This document shows positions 38,192-46,009 of a DNA stretch of 64,000 nucleotides, piece after piece (within the stretch, counting starts at the first letter, position 1; the number at the start of each line of letters is the position of its first letter). The stretch is from Aeromonas taiwanensis (lineage in GTDB: Bacteria > Pseudomonadota > Gammaproteobacteria > Enterobacterales > Aeromonadaceae): assembly GCF_000820165.1 (NCBI RefSeq), contig NZ_CDDD01000049.1, positions 82,382 through 146,381 on the forward strand, read 5' to 3'. The notes beneath the pieces were generated by a model. It did no database searches and had not been told where the DNA came from. It saw only the letters and a list, made by a program, of their open reading frames with translations. The position numbers and the translations under genes were made by a program.

Positions 38192-39592
38192 ATGAAAGAG
38201 AGCAAGATCGGGCTCTGGTCCCTCACGGCCCTGGTGTTCAGCTCCATGGTGGGGGCGGGCGTCTTCAGCCTGCCCCAGAACATGGCCGATGTAGCGGGGG
38301 CCCGCGCCGTGCTGATCGGCTGGGCCGTGACCGGGGTCGGCATACTGGCGCTGGCCGCGAGTTTCCTCTATCTGTCGCGACTCAAACCTGAGCTCGACGG
38401 CGGCATCTACAGCTATGCCCGGGTCGGTTTCGGCGAGCTGGTCGGCTTCTTCTCCGCCTGGGGCTATTGGCTCTGCGCCACCATCGGCGTGGTGGGCTAT
38501 CTGGTGATCGCCTTCGCGGCGCTGGGCAGCTTCGTCGACACCCCGGAGCGGGTCTGGTTTGGCGAGGGCAATACCCTGGCGGCCTTCATCGGCGAGTCCT
38601 GCATCCTCTGGGCGGTGCACCTGCTGGTGGCCCGCGGCGTGCAGCAGGCGGCCCTGTTCAACCTGGTGGCGACCCTGGCCAAGAGCCTGCCGCTGCTGCT
38701 GTTCATCCTGTTCGCCTGCTACTGGTTCGATCCGGTCACTTTCGCGGCGGATCAGGAGGGGAGCACCCTGGCGGTGCCGGTCTCCGAGCAGGTGCGCAAC
38801 ACCATGCTCATCACTCTCTGGGTCTTCACCGGCATCGAGGGGGCGGCGGTGCTCTCGGCCCGGGCCAGAAACAGGCGGGACGTGGGTACGGCCACCGTGC
38901 TTGGCGTGGTGCTGGCGCTGCTGCTCTATGTGCTCATCTCGGTGCTGGCGCTCGGGATCCTGAGTCGCCCCGAGCTTGCGGCCCTGCCCAATCCCTCCAT
39001 GGCGGGACTGATGGCCCAGATGACGGGCTCCTGGGGCAAGCTGCTCATCAGCGCCGGCCTCATCGTGTCGGTGCTCGCCTCCTACGTGAGCTGGACCCTC
39101 TTCTCGGCCGAGGTGCCGTTCAGTGCGGCGCGCCACGGCGCCTTCCCGGCCATCTTCCGGCGCCAGAACGACAACGGCACCCCCATCGCCTCGCTCTGGC
39201 TCACCAGCCTGACGGTGCAGGGCTGTCTGCTGCTGGTGTGGCTGCTTGGCAAGGGCTACACCAACCTGCTGCTCATCTCCACCTCCATGATCCTGGTGCC
39301 CTATCTGCTGATCGGTCTCTTCCTGCTCAAGCTCTCCTTGCGCAGGGAGGGCAATGGCCTGATGCGGGCGGTGGCGCTGGTGTCGAGCGGCTATGGTCTC
39401 TGGCTGCTCTACGCCGCCGGGGTGGAGTATCTGCTGCTCTCCTTGTTGCTCTACGGGCCGGGTCTGCTGCTGTTCCTCTACAGCCGTCGCCAGCTCGGGG
39501 CCGGGCAGCAGCTCAGCGGGCGTGAGCGGTTGCTGGCCGGGGTGACGCTGCTGAGCCTCATTCCCGCCATCTGGTCCTTTGCCCACGTTTGA
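38192..39592 (+). CDS. Amino-acid permease of the APC superfamily, possibly for S-methylmethionine
   Basis: The 466-residue protein has about 12 membrane helices and the APC signature near the N-terminus (SSMVGAGVFSLPQNMA), with FTGIEGAAVLSARARN in the sixth to seventh helix region. The sequence resembles basic amino-acid antiporters (ArcD/LysP-type branch) more than E. coli MmuP. However, its tight linkage to mmuM and the shared MetJ array suggest a methionine-related substrate such as S-methylmethionine. The substrate is inferred, not shown. Confidence 0.82.
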   Translation: MKESKIGLWSLTALVFSSMVGAGVFSLPQNMADVAGARAVLIGWAVTGVGILALAASFLYLSRLKPELDGGIYSYARVGFGELVGFFSAWGYWLCATIGVVGYLVIAFAALGSFVDTPERVWFGEGNTLAAFIGESCILWAVHLLVARGVQQAALFNLVATLAKSLPLLLFILFACYWFDPVTFAADQEGSTLAVPVSEQVRNTMLITLWVFTGIEGAAVLSARARNRRDVGTATVLGVVLALLLYVLISVLALGILSRPELAALPNPSMAGLMAQMTGSWGKLLISAGLIVSVLASYVSWTLFSAEVPFSAARHGAFPAIFRRQNDNGTPIASLWLTSLTVQGCLLLVWLLGKGYTNLLLISTSMILVPYLLIGLFLLKLSLRREGNGLMRAVALVSSGYGLWLLYAAGVEYLLLSLLLYGPGLLLFLYSRRQLGAGQQLSGRERLLAGVTLLSLIPAIWSFAHV

Positions 39593-39613
39593 GTGAGGTG
39601 GTGACCCAATGCA

Positions 39614-39642
39614 AGAGAGCGCCCAAGGGGCGCTCTCTTTTT
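39614..39642 (+). terminator. Terminator of the mmuM-permease operon
   Basis: AGAGAGCGCCC pairs with GGGCGCTCTCT (11 bp) around a 3-base loop, followed by TTTT. Confidence 0.92.
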
Positions 39643-39668
39643 GTCTGCGGGTTGTCTGCAGTGCGTGC

Positions 39669-40544
39669 TCAGCGGCTGGCGGGGCCCGCCGGTTTGCCGA
39701 ATAGCACGGCGATCTTCTGCCGCCAGGGGAGGCCCCGGGCCTCTTGCAGCATGTCGCGCCACTCGTGGAAGGTGAGGGTGAGGGGGTTGAAGCTGTGAAT
39801 GGGCTTGGTGATGCCGAAGCGGCACGGCTCGGCGGGGTCTTCCTCCACGAAGGTGCCAAACAGCCGATCCCAGATGATGAGCACCCCGGCGAAGTTGCGA
39901 TCGATATATCTGACGTTGCTGGCGTGGTGCACCCTGTGGTGGGAGGGGGTGTTGAAGATCCACTCCAGCCAGCCGAGCTTGCCCACCACCTGGGTGTGGA
40001 CGAAGAACTGGAAGCCCAGGCTCAAGAGCACTGTGGTGACCACGGCCTCGGGCGGGAAACCGATGAGGATCATGGGGATCCAGAACAGCCACATGCCGGA
40101 GACCGGATACATCAGGCTCTGGCGAAAGGCGGTGGAGAGGTTGAGCCGCTCCGAGCTATGGTGCACTACGTGGGAGGCCCACAACCAGCGCACATGGTGG
40201 CTCGCGAAGTGGAACAGCCAGTAGCAGAGATCCTGCAGCAGGAAGAGCAGCAACAGGCTCCAGACGTTCAGCTCTATGTCCAGCAGCCGCCAGCCCCAGA
40301 GGGCGTCGTAGAGGTAGGCGATGGCGATGGCCGCCAGGGCATCGCCCCCCTGATGCATCAGCGCCAGGGTGGCGTTGGCGAAGAGATCCTTCCACTGATA
40401 ACCGGCGGTGGGAAAGGCGGCGCCATGCTTGCGCAGGTAGAGCATCTCCCAGCCGATAAAGGCCAGAAAGAGGGGGGATAGGTAGAGCAGGAGCAGTTGC
40501 ACATCCATGTGAGGCATCCGGTTGGACCAGTTGGGTGTCAGCAT
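39669..40544 (-). CDS. Sterol desaturase / fatty-acid hydroxylase family membrane protein
   Basis: The 291-residue protein has several membrane helices and the three histidine clusters that bind a di-iron centre: HFASHH, HVVHHS and SHHRVHHA. It has the HIS-rich layout of the fatty-acid hydroxylase superfamily; bacterial members modify lipids, but the substrate here is unknown. None of three in-frame ATGs (40544, 40517, 40508) has a good ribosome site; the longest form is given, and the hydrophobic domain begins just after 40508. It appears to stand alone. Confidence 0.82.
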   Translation of the reverse strand: MLTPNWSNRMPHMDVQLLLLYLSPLFLAFIGWEMLYLRKHGAAFPTAGYQWKDLFANATLALMHQGGDALAAIAIAYLYDALWGWRLLDIELNVWSLLLLFLLQDLCYWLFHFASHHVRWLWASHVVHHSSERLNLSTAFRQSLMYPVSGMWLFWIPMILIGFPPEAVVTTVLLSLGFQFFVHTQVVGKLGWLEWIFNTPSHHRVHHASNVRYIDRNFAGVLIIWDRLFGTFVEEDPAEPCRFGITKPIHSFNPLTLTFHEWRDMLQEARGLPWRQKIAVLFGKPAGPASR

Positions 40545-40673
40545 ACCGGATGAATTTAAAATTTCATTAACATACTTGTCCCGTCCGGGTGGTGAACAAC
40601 CCGACGGCGAGAGGCTGCGGCAAGGGAGGGGCCAGGGGGATGGCCCGGGTGCGGATGAGGAAGGGAGGCATGA

Positions 40674-40705
40674 AAGAGGGAGCCATGGGCTCCCTCTTCG
40701 TTTTT
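40674..40705. terminator. Terminator-like hairpin beyond the glnQ tail copy
   Basis: AAGAGGGAGCC pairs over 11 bp with GGCTCCCTCTT around a 3-base loop. The plus strand continues CGTTTTT and the minus strand TCATGC. The only transcription expected to reach it is the minus-strand glnHPQ operon, so it probably ends that unit in spite of the poor U run on that strand. Confidence 0.6.
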
Positions 40706-40717
40706 ATGCATCGCGGG

Positions 40718-40774
40718 TTACAACACCTGGCTCAGGAACTGGCGCAGGCGGGGGCGCGTTGGATGGTCGAAGCC
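40718..40774 (-). pseudogene. Degenerate second copy of the glnQ C-terminal tail
   Basis: Downstream of the glnQ stop the minus strand encodes [18 protein letters not shown] followed by TAA, against [18 protein letters not shown] at the end of the intact gene. The last 33 bases match at 30 positions. The two stops are 81 bases apart. The codons in front of the copy do not continue the homology, and there is no start codon. It looks like the left-over end of an earlier or donor glnQ allele. Confidence 0.75.
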
Positions 40775-40798
40775 ACAGCGGTTGTCATAACACCAGGC

Positions 40799-41542
40799 TT
40801 ATAGCACCTGGCTCAGGAATTGGCGCAGGCGAGGGGAGGGGGGATTGTCGAAGAAATCCGCCGGCTTCTCGTCCACCAGCAGCTCGCCGCTCTCCATGAA
40901 GAGCACCCGATCCGCCACTTCCCGGGCGAAGCCCATCTCGTGGGTTACCACCACCATGGTCATTCCCTCGCGGGCGAGCCCCTTCATGACGTCCAGCACT
41001 TCCCCCACCATCTCGGGGTCGAGGGCACTGGTGGGCTCGTCAAACAGCATGATGCGCGGCTGCATGGCGAGCGCTCGGGCGATGGCTACCCGCTGCTGTT
41101 GACCGCCCGAAAGCTGGGAGGGGTAACTCTGGGCCTTGTTGGAGAGCCCCACCTTGAGCAGCAGGTTCTTGGCTCTGTCCTCCGCATCCTTGCGCGACAG
41201 CCCCCGCACCTTCTGGGGGGCGAGGCAGATGTTGTCCAGCACCGTCAGATGGGGGAAGAGATTGAAGGACTGGAACACCATGCCCACCTCCTCCCGCAGC
41301 TTGTTGACGTCGCCGGGTTCGGTGAGGCTGATGCCGTCGACGACGATGTCACCGTCGTTGATGGTCTCGAGCTGGTTGAGGGTACGCAGGAAGGTGGACT
41401 TGCCCGAGCCGCTCGGGCCCACGATCACTACCACTTCCCCTTCCGCCACCTGGGTGCTGACGTTCTTCAGGGCGTGTACCTCGGTGCCGTAGAACTTCTC
41501 TACCCCGGCGGCACGGATGATGGGATCAGTTGCTGCGCGCAT
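40799..41542 (-). CDS. glnQ: Polar amino-acid ABC transporter ATPase (GlnQ type)
   Basis: The 247-residue ATPase has Walker [10 protein letters not shown], signature LSGGQQQR, Walker [13 protein letters not shown] and an H loop in [16 protein letters not shown], typical of the PAAT family. It energises uptake with the adjacent permease and binding protein. It overlaps the permease gene by 17 bases. The substrate cannot be fixed from the ATPase. An extra copy of its tail lies downstream. Confidence 0.93.
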   Translation of the reverse strand: MRAATDPIIRAAGVEKFYGTEVHALKNVSTQVAEGEVVVIVGPSGSGKSTFLRTLNQLETINDGDIVVDGISLTEPGDVNKLREEVGMVFQSFNLFPHLTVLDNICLAPQKVRGLSRKDAEDRAKNLLLKVGLSNKAQSYPSQLSGGQQQRVAIARALAMQPRIMLFDEPTSALDPEMVGEVLDVMKGLAREGMTMVVVTHEMGFAREVADRVLFMESGELLVDEKPADFFDNPPSPRLRQFLSQVL

Positions 41543-42503
41543 ATTTCACCTCCAGACGACGCACCAGGAAGGAGAGAGTGCCGGTGAGCACCAGATAGAG
41601 CAGGGCCACGGTGAACCACACCTCGAACGGACTGAAGGTGGAGCTGACCACCTCGCGCCCCGCCTTGGTGAGATCCGTGATGGAGATGACCGACACCAGG
41701 GAGGAGTCCTTGATGAGGTTGATGAACTGGCCCGCCAGCGGCGGCAGTACCCGCTTGAATGCCTGGGGCAGGATGACGTAGCGCATGGTCTGGGCCGAGG
41801 TCATGCCAAGGCTTCTGCCCGCTTCCATCTGCCCCTTGTGGATGGAGCTGATGCCGGCGCGCACGATTTCGGCCACGTAGGCACCGGTGAAGACCGCGAG
41901 GGCCGCCACCCCGGCGGTGAAGCGATCCAGATTGAGTACAGTGCCGATAAAGAAGTAGACGATGAAGATCTGCACCAGGAGCGGGGTGCCGCGAATAAGC
42001 TCCACATAGGTCACGGCCAGGTTGCGCAGGGCCGGGTTGGGTGAGAGTCGTGCAAGCCCGGCCAGGGTGCCGAGCAGGATGGCGAAGACGCCTGCCACCA
42101 GGGAGAGCTTGACGGTGACCCAGATGCCCCAGGCGATGGGTCCAGCGGTCCAGCTGAATTGGGAGTCGAGGGTATCGCCGAGGAAGACGGTGTCCCCTTC
42201 GGCTACCTGGACATGTTCGGTGCCAATGGCCTGACGGCGATTGGGGTCGAGATCGTCTTGCAGGAAGAGCTGCCCCTTCTCGGCAATCACGGTGCCGTCA
42301 AACTCGGCGTAGTGTTTTTGCTCCGCCTGATAGGCGATGTACTGGGGAATACGCTCCCAGCGCCAGGTGTAGTCCACCGCCTGCACGGCCTTGTAGATGC
42401 CGAAGATGGCGGCCAGCACCAGCAGCAGGAAGACGCCGTGCCAGAGCAGCAGGTTGGGCTGTTTTTCCATCTGTCTTGTGAGTTTGGGGTTGATCACGTT
42501 CAC
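41526..42503 (-). CDS. glnP: Polar amino-acid ABC transporter permease (GlnP type) with periplasmic insert
   Basis: The 325-residue permease is longer than E. coli GlnP (219). After a first membrane helix (about 20-42) comes an inserted region of about 75 residues (45-120, with [17 protein letters not shown]), probably periplasmic. The permease core (about 125-320) has [18 protein letters not shown] and the ATPase-contact loop [20 protein letters not shown]. It is the middle gene of a glnHPQ-type operon. The specific amino acid is unknown; the symbol marks the family. Confidence 0.9.
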   Translation of the reverse strand: MNVINPKLTRQMEKQPNLLLWHGVFLLLVLAAIFGIYKAVQAVDYTWRWERIPQYIAYQAEQKHYAEFDGTVIAEKGQLFLQDDLDPNRRQAIGTEHVQVAEGDTVFLGDTLDSQFSWTAGPIAWGIWVTVKLSLVAGVFAILLGTLAGLARLSPNPALRNLAVTYVELIRGTPLLVQIFIVYFFIGTVLNLDRFTAGVAALAVFTGAYVAEIVRAGISSIHKGQMEAGRSLGMTSAQTMRYVILPQAFKRVLPPLAGQFINLIKDSSLVSVISITDLTKAGREVVSSTFSPFEVWFTVALLYLVLTGTLSFLVRRLEVKYARSN

Positions 42504-42568
42504 AACCTCTCTTGTCGTTATTGTGGTGAAGTCTGCGGGTAAGGGGCGGCGAACCGCCCCTTGAGAGG

Positions 42569-43357
42569 TTATTTCAGCTGGTTCAACCAGGCGGTGGATT
42601 CAAACCACTTCTTGTACAGACGGTCGTAGCTGCCGTCGCCCTTGATCTGGCGCAGGTAGTTGTTCAGCCAGTTGAGGGTGTCCTGATCCCCTTTGCGGAT
42701 GGCCCAGGCCAGCGGCTCGAAGGTGAAGGGCTTGTCCAGGTGCACCACGGCGCCGGTGTTCTGGGAGGCGAAGATGGCGTTGTAGGGCAGGTCGTAGACG
42801 AAGGCATCCACCTTGCCGTTGATCACTTCCAGCTTGGCGTCGTCCTGGGTTTCAAACTGCAGCAGGGTGGCTTTCGGGATCATGCGCTTGACCGCCTGCT
42901 CGCCTGTGGTGCCGAGCTTGACCGCGATCTTGTACTTGGGATCGTTCAGATCGCTGAAGGACTTGATCTCGCCCGCCTTGTCCTTGCGCAGGACGATGGT
43001 CTGGCCGACGACGATGTAGGGATCGGCGAAGTTCACACGCAGGTTACGCTGGGGGGTGACCGTCATGCCGCCCATGATGACGTCGAACTTGTCAGTCAAG
43101 AGGGCCGGGATGATGCCGTCCCAGGCGGTGTTGACGAACTCCACCTTCACGCCCATCTCCTTGGCGACCATCTTGGCCAGGTCCACGTCAAAGCCGATGT
43201 ACTGGCCCTGTTTGTTGGTCATCTCGAAGGGTTGGTAACCGGCGTCGAAGCCGACGCGCAGCACACCGCGCTCCAGCACGGCATCCAGGGTGGAGCTGGG
43301 AGCAGCATGGGCCAGCCCGCACAGCAGCAGGGTAGAGAGAATGAGTTTTTTGATCAT
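42569..43357 (-). CDS. glnH: Periplasmic amino-acid-binding protein (GlnH type)
   Basis: The 262-residue protein has a Sec signal peptide (KKLILSTLLLCGLAHA, cut before APSS) and the family-3 solute-binding fold: GVLRVGFDAGYQPFEM, GFDVDLAKMVAKEMG and DVIMGGMTVTPQRNLRVNF. It captures an amino acid, most likely glutamine or a related polar one, for the GlnPQ-type permease. The ATG at 43357 begins the signal peptide; upstream codons are unrelated. It is the first gene of the operon. Confidence 0.92.
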   Translation of the reverse strand: MIKKLILSTLLLCGLAHAAPSSTLDAVLERGVLRVGFDAGYQPFEMTNKQGQYIGFDVDLAKMVAKEMGVKVEFVNTAWDGIIPALLTDKFDVIMGGMTVTPQRNLRVNFADPYIVVGQTIVLRKDKAGEIKSFSDLNDPKYKIAVKLGTTGEQAVKRMIPKATLLQFETQDDAKLEVINGKVDAFVYDLPYNAIFASQNTGAVVHLDKPFTFEPLAWAIRKGDQDTLNWLNNYLRQIKGDGSYDRLYKKWFESTAWLNQLK

Positions 43358-43808
43358 AAATGACGTCTCTGTCGAAAGTGTGTTCGGCCTTGAACCTGCT
43401 CCCGTGCGACTCCATGGCACAAGAGACTGCTGCATCCGGCAGCAGGCAAGACAGGATTATTGTCTTGGTCGGGGCAAAAGCCCCATATGAGATTCTATGA
43501 ATGCCGCCTTGAGTGAAAAATGTACCGAAATCTGATTGTGCCAGAAGACTCAATAAGTTATGGGCGCTTTTCTCCCTCGTGGCGACTCATAAAACCACAC
43601 GAAAACAACATATCTATCTAATGGCGCCGGTTCAAGTGCAAAATTTCAGGCGGTGGTGTCGGTGAAAAATTCGGTTTCGAAAGGAGCGTTATCTGGCAGG
43701 GGAGAGGGATCTGCCACCAGAGTGACATCTCAGGAGCTGGCCACAGCCCAAGGGGCTTCAGGCCTGTGGTGAGAGAGAACGAAAGGAAGGGGCTCTGATT
43801 TGATACCG
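43358..43808. other. Intergenic region upstream of glnH
   Basis: About 450 bases without a believable gene. It must hold the promoter of the glnHPQ-type operon. Visible structures are a small inverted repeat AAGACA/TGTCTT and a GGGGC-AAAA-GCCCC hairpin (around 43450-43486). I see nothing recognisable in 43560-43800. Confidence 0.4.
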
Positions 43809-43848
43809 GGTCTGGGCACACGTCTCCCGGGGAGGCGCGTGCCCGACC
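43809..43848 (-). terminator. Long hairpin behind rnk
   Basis: On the minus strand GGTCGGGCACGCG pairs with CGTGTGCCCAGACC with one bulged base, starting directly after the rnk stop. There is no U run, so it may stabilise the 3' end or assist Rho-dependent termination. Confidence 0.45.
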
Positions 43849-43851
43849 TCT

Positions 43852-44247
43852 TCAGCGGTGCAGCTCGCCGGCGCGCTCCGGCTGATAGACCACTTCCAGG
43901 ATCTCCACCTGGATGGTGCGACCGGCCGGGCCCGGCCAGGCGATGCTGTCGCCGACTTTCAGCCCGAGCAGGGCGCTGCCGACGGGCGCCAGCACGGAGA
44001 TCTTCGACTCGTCCCCCTGCACGTCCTTCGGGTAGACCAGGGTCAGGCAGAAGTCGTTGCCGCTGTTTTGCATCTTGAAGCGCACCGTGCTGTTCATGGT
44101 CACCACGTCCGGCGGCATGTCGGCGGGTTCGCGGATCTCGGCGCGATCCAGCTCCTCCTGCAGGGCCAGGTGCTGCGGGTGGCTGCCGAGCAGCTGTTCG
44201 ATGCGATCCAGGTCCAGGCTGGAGATGACGAGATGAGGTTGTTTCAT
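43852..44247 (-). CDS. rnk: Regulator of nucleoside diphosphate kinase Rnk
   Basis: The 131-residue protein (E. coli Rnk 136) has a short helical N-terminus (SSLDLDRIEQLLGSHPQ) and a GreA/GreB C-terminal FKBP-like domain with VGSALLGLKVGDSIAW near the end. It binds RNA polymerase near the secondary channel, like Gre factors but without their long coiled coil. The ATG at 44247 follows AAGGAA; an earlier in-frame start adds 12 residues without similarity. Confidence 0.92.
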   Translation of the reverse strand: MKQPHLVISSLDLDRIEQLLGSHPQHLALQEELDRAEIREPADMPPDVVTMNSTVRFKMQNSGNDFCLTLVYPKDVQGDESKISVLAPVGSALLGLKVGDSIAWPGPAGRTIQVEILEVVYQPERAGELHR

Positions 44248-44459
44248 AGGGTATTCCTTATCAATGGCTGACGAGACCAGCATGGCGGGCAGGCTGGTCG
44301 GAAATCGGTTGGATGGTGTGTCACGATCGCAAGCGCGATGCCCCCGGGCGACTCGCGCGGCGGGGCGAGGGCGGGGGCTCAGCGGGGTGTGAGCAGGTTG
44401 GAAAAAATCATGAGTGCTTTCATGGGGATACCATAACCATTCTGGGGGGCTTTGGCAAT

Positions 44460-45194
44460 TCAGGGTGCCTGATAATCGTACTGGAAAAGGATGCGAGCGA
44501 GGCTACCATCCTGTCGCATTTCCTGGATGACCCTGCGCCAGCGCATCGCCTCGCTCGGGGAGAAGCGGGGACTGGCGGCCAGGTAGAGGGTGCTCCGCTG
44601 CAGGGTCTGGCCACGCACCAGATCCGGGAGGGGCAGGCCAGCCCGCTGCTGGTTGTAGCGGGCGGTATTCCAGGCCACGGCCCAGCCCTGGATGCGGCCC
44701 CGCGCCAGCTTGCTGGCATTGTTGACCTCTTCGCTGACCAGCTCCTGGGTCACGCCTTCGAGGGGCGGGATCAGACTCTGGCCATGGGAGCCCCGCATCG
44801 CGCCGACGGTAAGGCCGGGCAGATCCGCAACGGTGAGGGGGGCCGAGTGATGGTTGCGGTGGCTGACCAGCACGAAGGCCTCCTCCAGCAGGGGGGCAAT
44901 CCAGAGAAACTGGGATTCTCGCTGGGGATTCCTGGCGGGTGGCAGCAGCAGGACATCCGGCCGGTGGCGGGTCTGGCTGAGGGCGCGGGCGAGTGGCATC
45001 AGCTCGATCTCGAGCGTCTCCCCGAGGCGGCGGGCCGCCTCTTCCAGCACCTCGATGGCCATGCCGCTCGGAGCTCCCTGCTGGGAGCGAATGACATAGG
45101 GAGGGATGTCAGCGGCCACGACCACCACGGCCCGGGCCGGGAGGGAGGTGAAGAGCGTGTGGCAGAGCAGCAGGAGCAGGGTGACGAGGCGCAT
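44460..45194 (-). CDS. Exported protein resembling family-3 solute-binding proteins
   Basis: The 244-residue protein starts with a signal peptide (to about residue 21) and reads VVVVAADIPPYVIRS, GMAIEVLEEAARRLGE and DLPGLTVGAMRGSHGQ, the pattern of truncated periplasmic-binding-protein (PBPb) domains. No permease genes are adjacent, so it may act as a stand-alone sensor or orphan binding protein. Such orphan proteins are common in Aeromonas and Vibrio relatives. The ligand is unknown. Confidence 0.7.
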   Translation of the reverse strand: MRLVTLLLLLCHTLFTSLPARAVVVVAADIPPYVIRSQQGAPSGMAIEVLEEAARRLGETLEIELMPLARALSQTRHRPDVLLLPPARNPQRESQFLWIAPLLEEAFVLVSHRNHHSAPLTVADLPGLTVGAMRGSHGQSLIPPLEGVTQELVSEEVNNASKLARGRIQGWAVAWNTARYNQQRAGLPLPDLVRGQTLQRSTLYLAASPRFSPSEAMRWRRVIQEMRQDGSLARILFQYDYQAP

Positions 45195-45274
45195 GGGAGA
45201 CAGGATCCGGGATGAGTACTCAAGAGTGTAACATCCCGTTACGCAATGTCAGCCTGCCCGTCCGGGGCAGGGGC

Positions 45275-45958
45275 TCAGTCGAAGAAATCCCGCAGATCCA
45301 TCGCCTGGTACCCGTCCAGCTGTTGCCAGGGCAGGGCCTTGGGCAGGGATTTGAGGGTCACCTCCATCCGGTAGCTGCGATAGCCGTCGAGGCTTGCGGA
45401 CTCCACCACCAGGGGGATCTGCCACTGATGTGACCAGAGGATGCGGGTACGCTGCTTGCCTTCCCGGCGTTCGAACCAGCGCGCCTGCGGGGGGGCGTCC
45501 TCCGCCAGGGGGGTCATGCCTTGCAGCAGGGCCGGGTCCACCAGGTGGCGCAGGCGATCCCAGTCGGGCTTGAAGGCCACCTGGCCATACTCCTCCGGCG
45601 GTACCTCCACCAGCTGGCTGTGCCAGGCGTCGGCGTAGCGCAGTTGCAGTGTCCCCTGCTCGTCCAGGGTGACCCAGCGCGCTGCCATCTGGTGGGTGAA
45701 GTGCTTGTGGCCGGGGCGGGCGTCATGGGTGGCGTGATAGGCCCGGGCCAGGGGGAGGGGAATGAGCCGCTGGCTCCACACCTGGTTGCCGACCCGCAGC
45801 CACTTCTCCTGCCACTGGTTCTCCCGGGCGATGCCGTCGCTGCCGGTGACCCTGTCTTCGTAGCGGATGCGGGCGGCCAGATCGGGGACTTCATCGGCCA
45901 GGAGGGGGAAGGAGAGGGTGCAGCCCAAGAGCCACAGCGGAAGTAAGGTTCGTCTCAT
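45275..45958 (-). CDS. Exported protein of unknown function
   Basis: The 227-residue protein has a signal peptide (about 1-21, ending PLLADE). The mature part is rich in Trp, Arg and His, with WQEKWLRVGNQVWSQRLIP and DARPGHKHFTHQMAARW, and ends DGYQAMDLRDFFD. I do not recognise a family. It lies 51 bases downstream of the phosphatase genes but beyond a hairpin, so it may be a separate unit; 80 bases separate it from the orphan binding protein gene downstream. Confidence 0.6.
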   Translation of the reverse strand: MRRTLLPLWLLGCTLSFPLLADEVPDLAARIRYEDRVTGSDGIARENQWQEKWLRVGNQVWSQRLIPLPLARAYHATHDARPGHKHFTHQMAARWVTLDEQGTLQLRYADAWHSQLVEVPPEEYGQVAFKPDWDRLRHLVDPALLQGMTPLAEDAPPQARWFERREGKQRTRILWSHQWQIPLVVESASLDGYRSYRMEVTLKSLPKALPWQQLDGYQAMDLRDFFD

Positions 45959-45975
45959 GGTTCATCGCTCGATGG

Positions 45976-46003
45976 CGAAGAGGCCCGGCGCAGGCCGGGC
46001 CTC
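45976..46003 (-). terminator. Hairpin behind the phosphatase pair
   Basis: GAGGCCCGGC pairs perfectly with GCCGGGCCTC over 10 bp with a 4-base loop; on the minus strand it is followed by TTCGCC. The U run is poor, so termination may be partial. Confidence 0.6.
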
Positions 46004-46009
46004 CCTCGC

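Noticed and set aside
40589..40804. Plus-strand open frame opposite the glnQ tail region
   Set aside because: It runs through a terminator hairpin and the tail copy on the other strand, with no similarity to known proteins.
44379..44423. 14-codon frame MKALMIFSNLLTPR upstream of rnk as a leader peptide
   Set aside because: No ribosome site and no codon run or attenuator downstream; the evidence is too thin.
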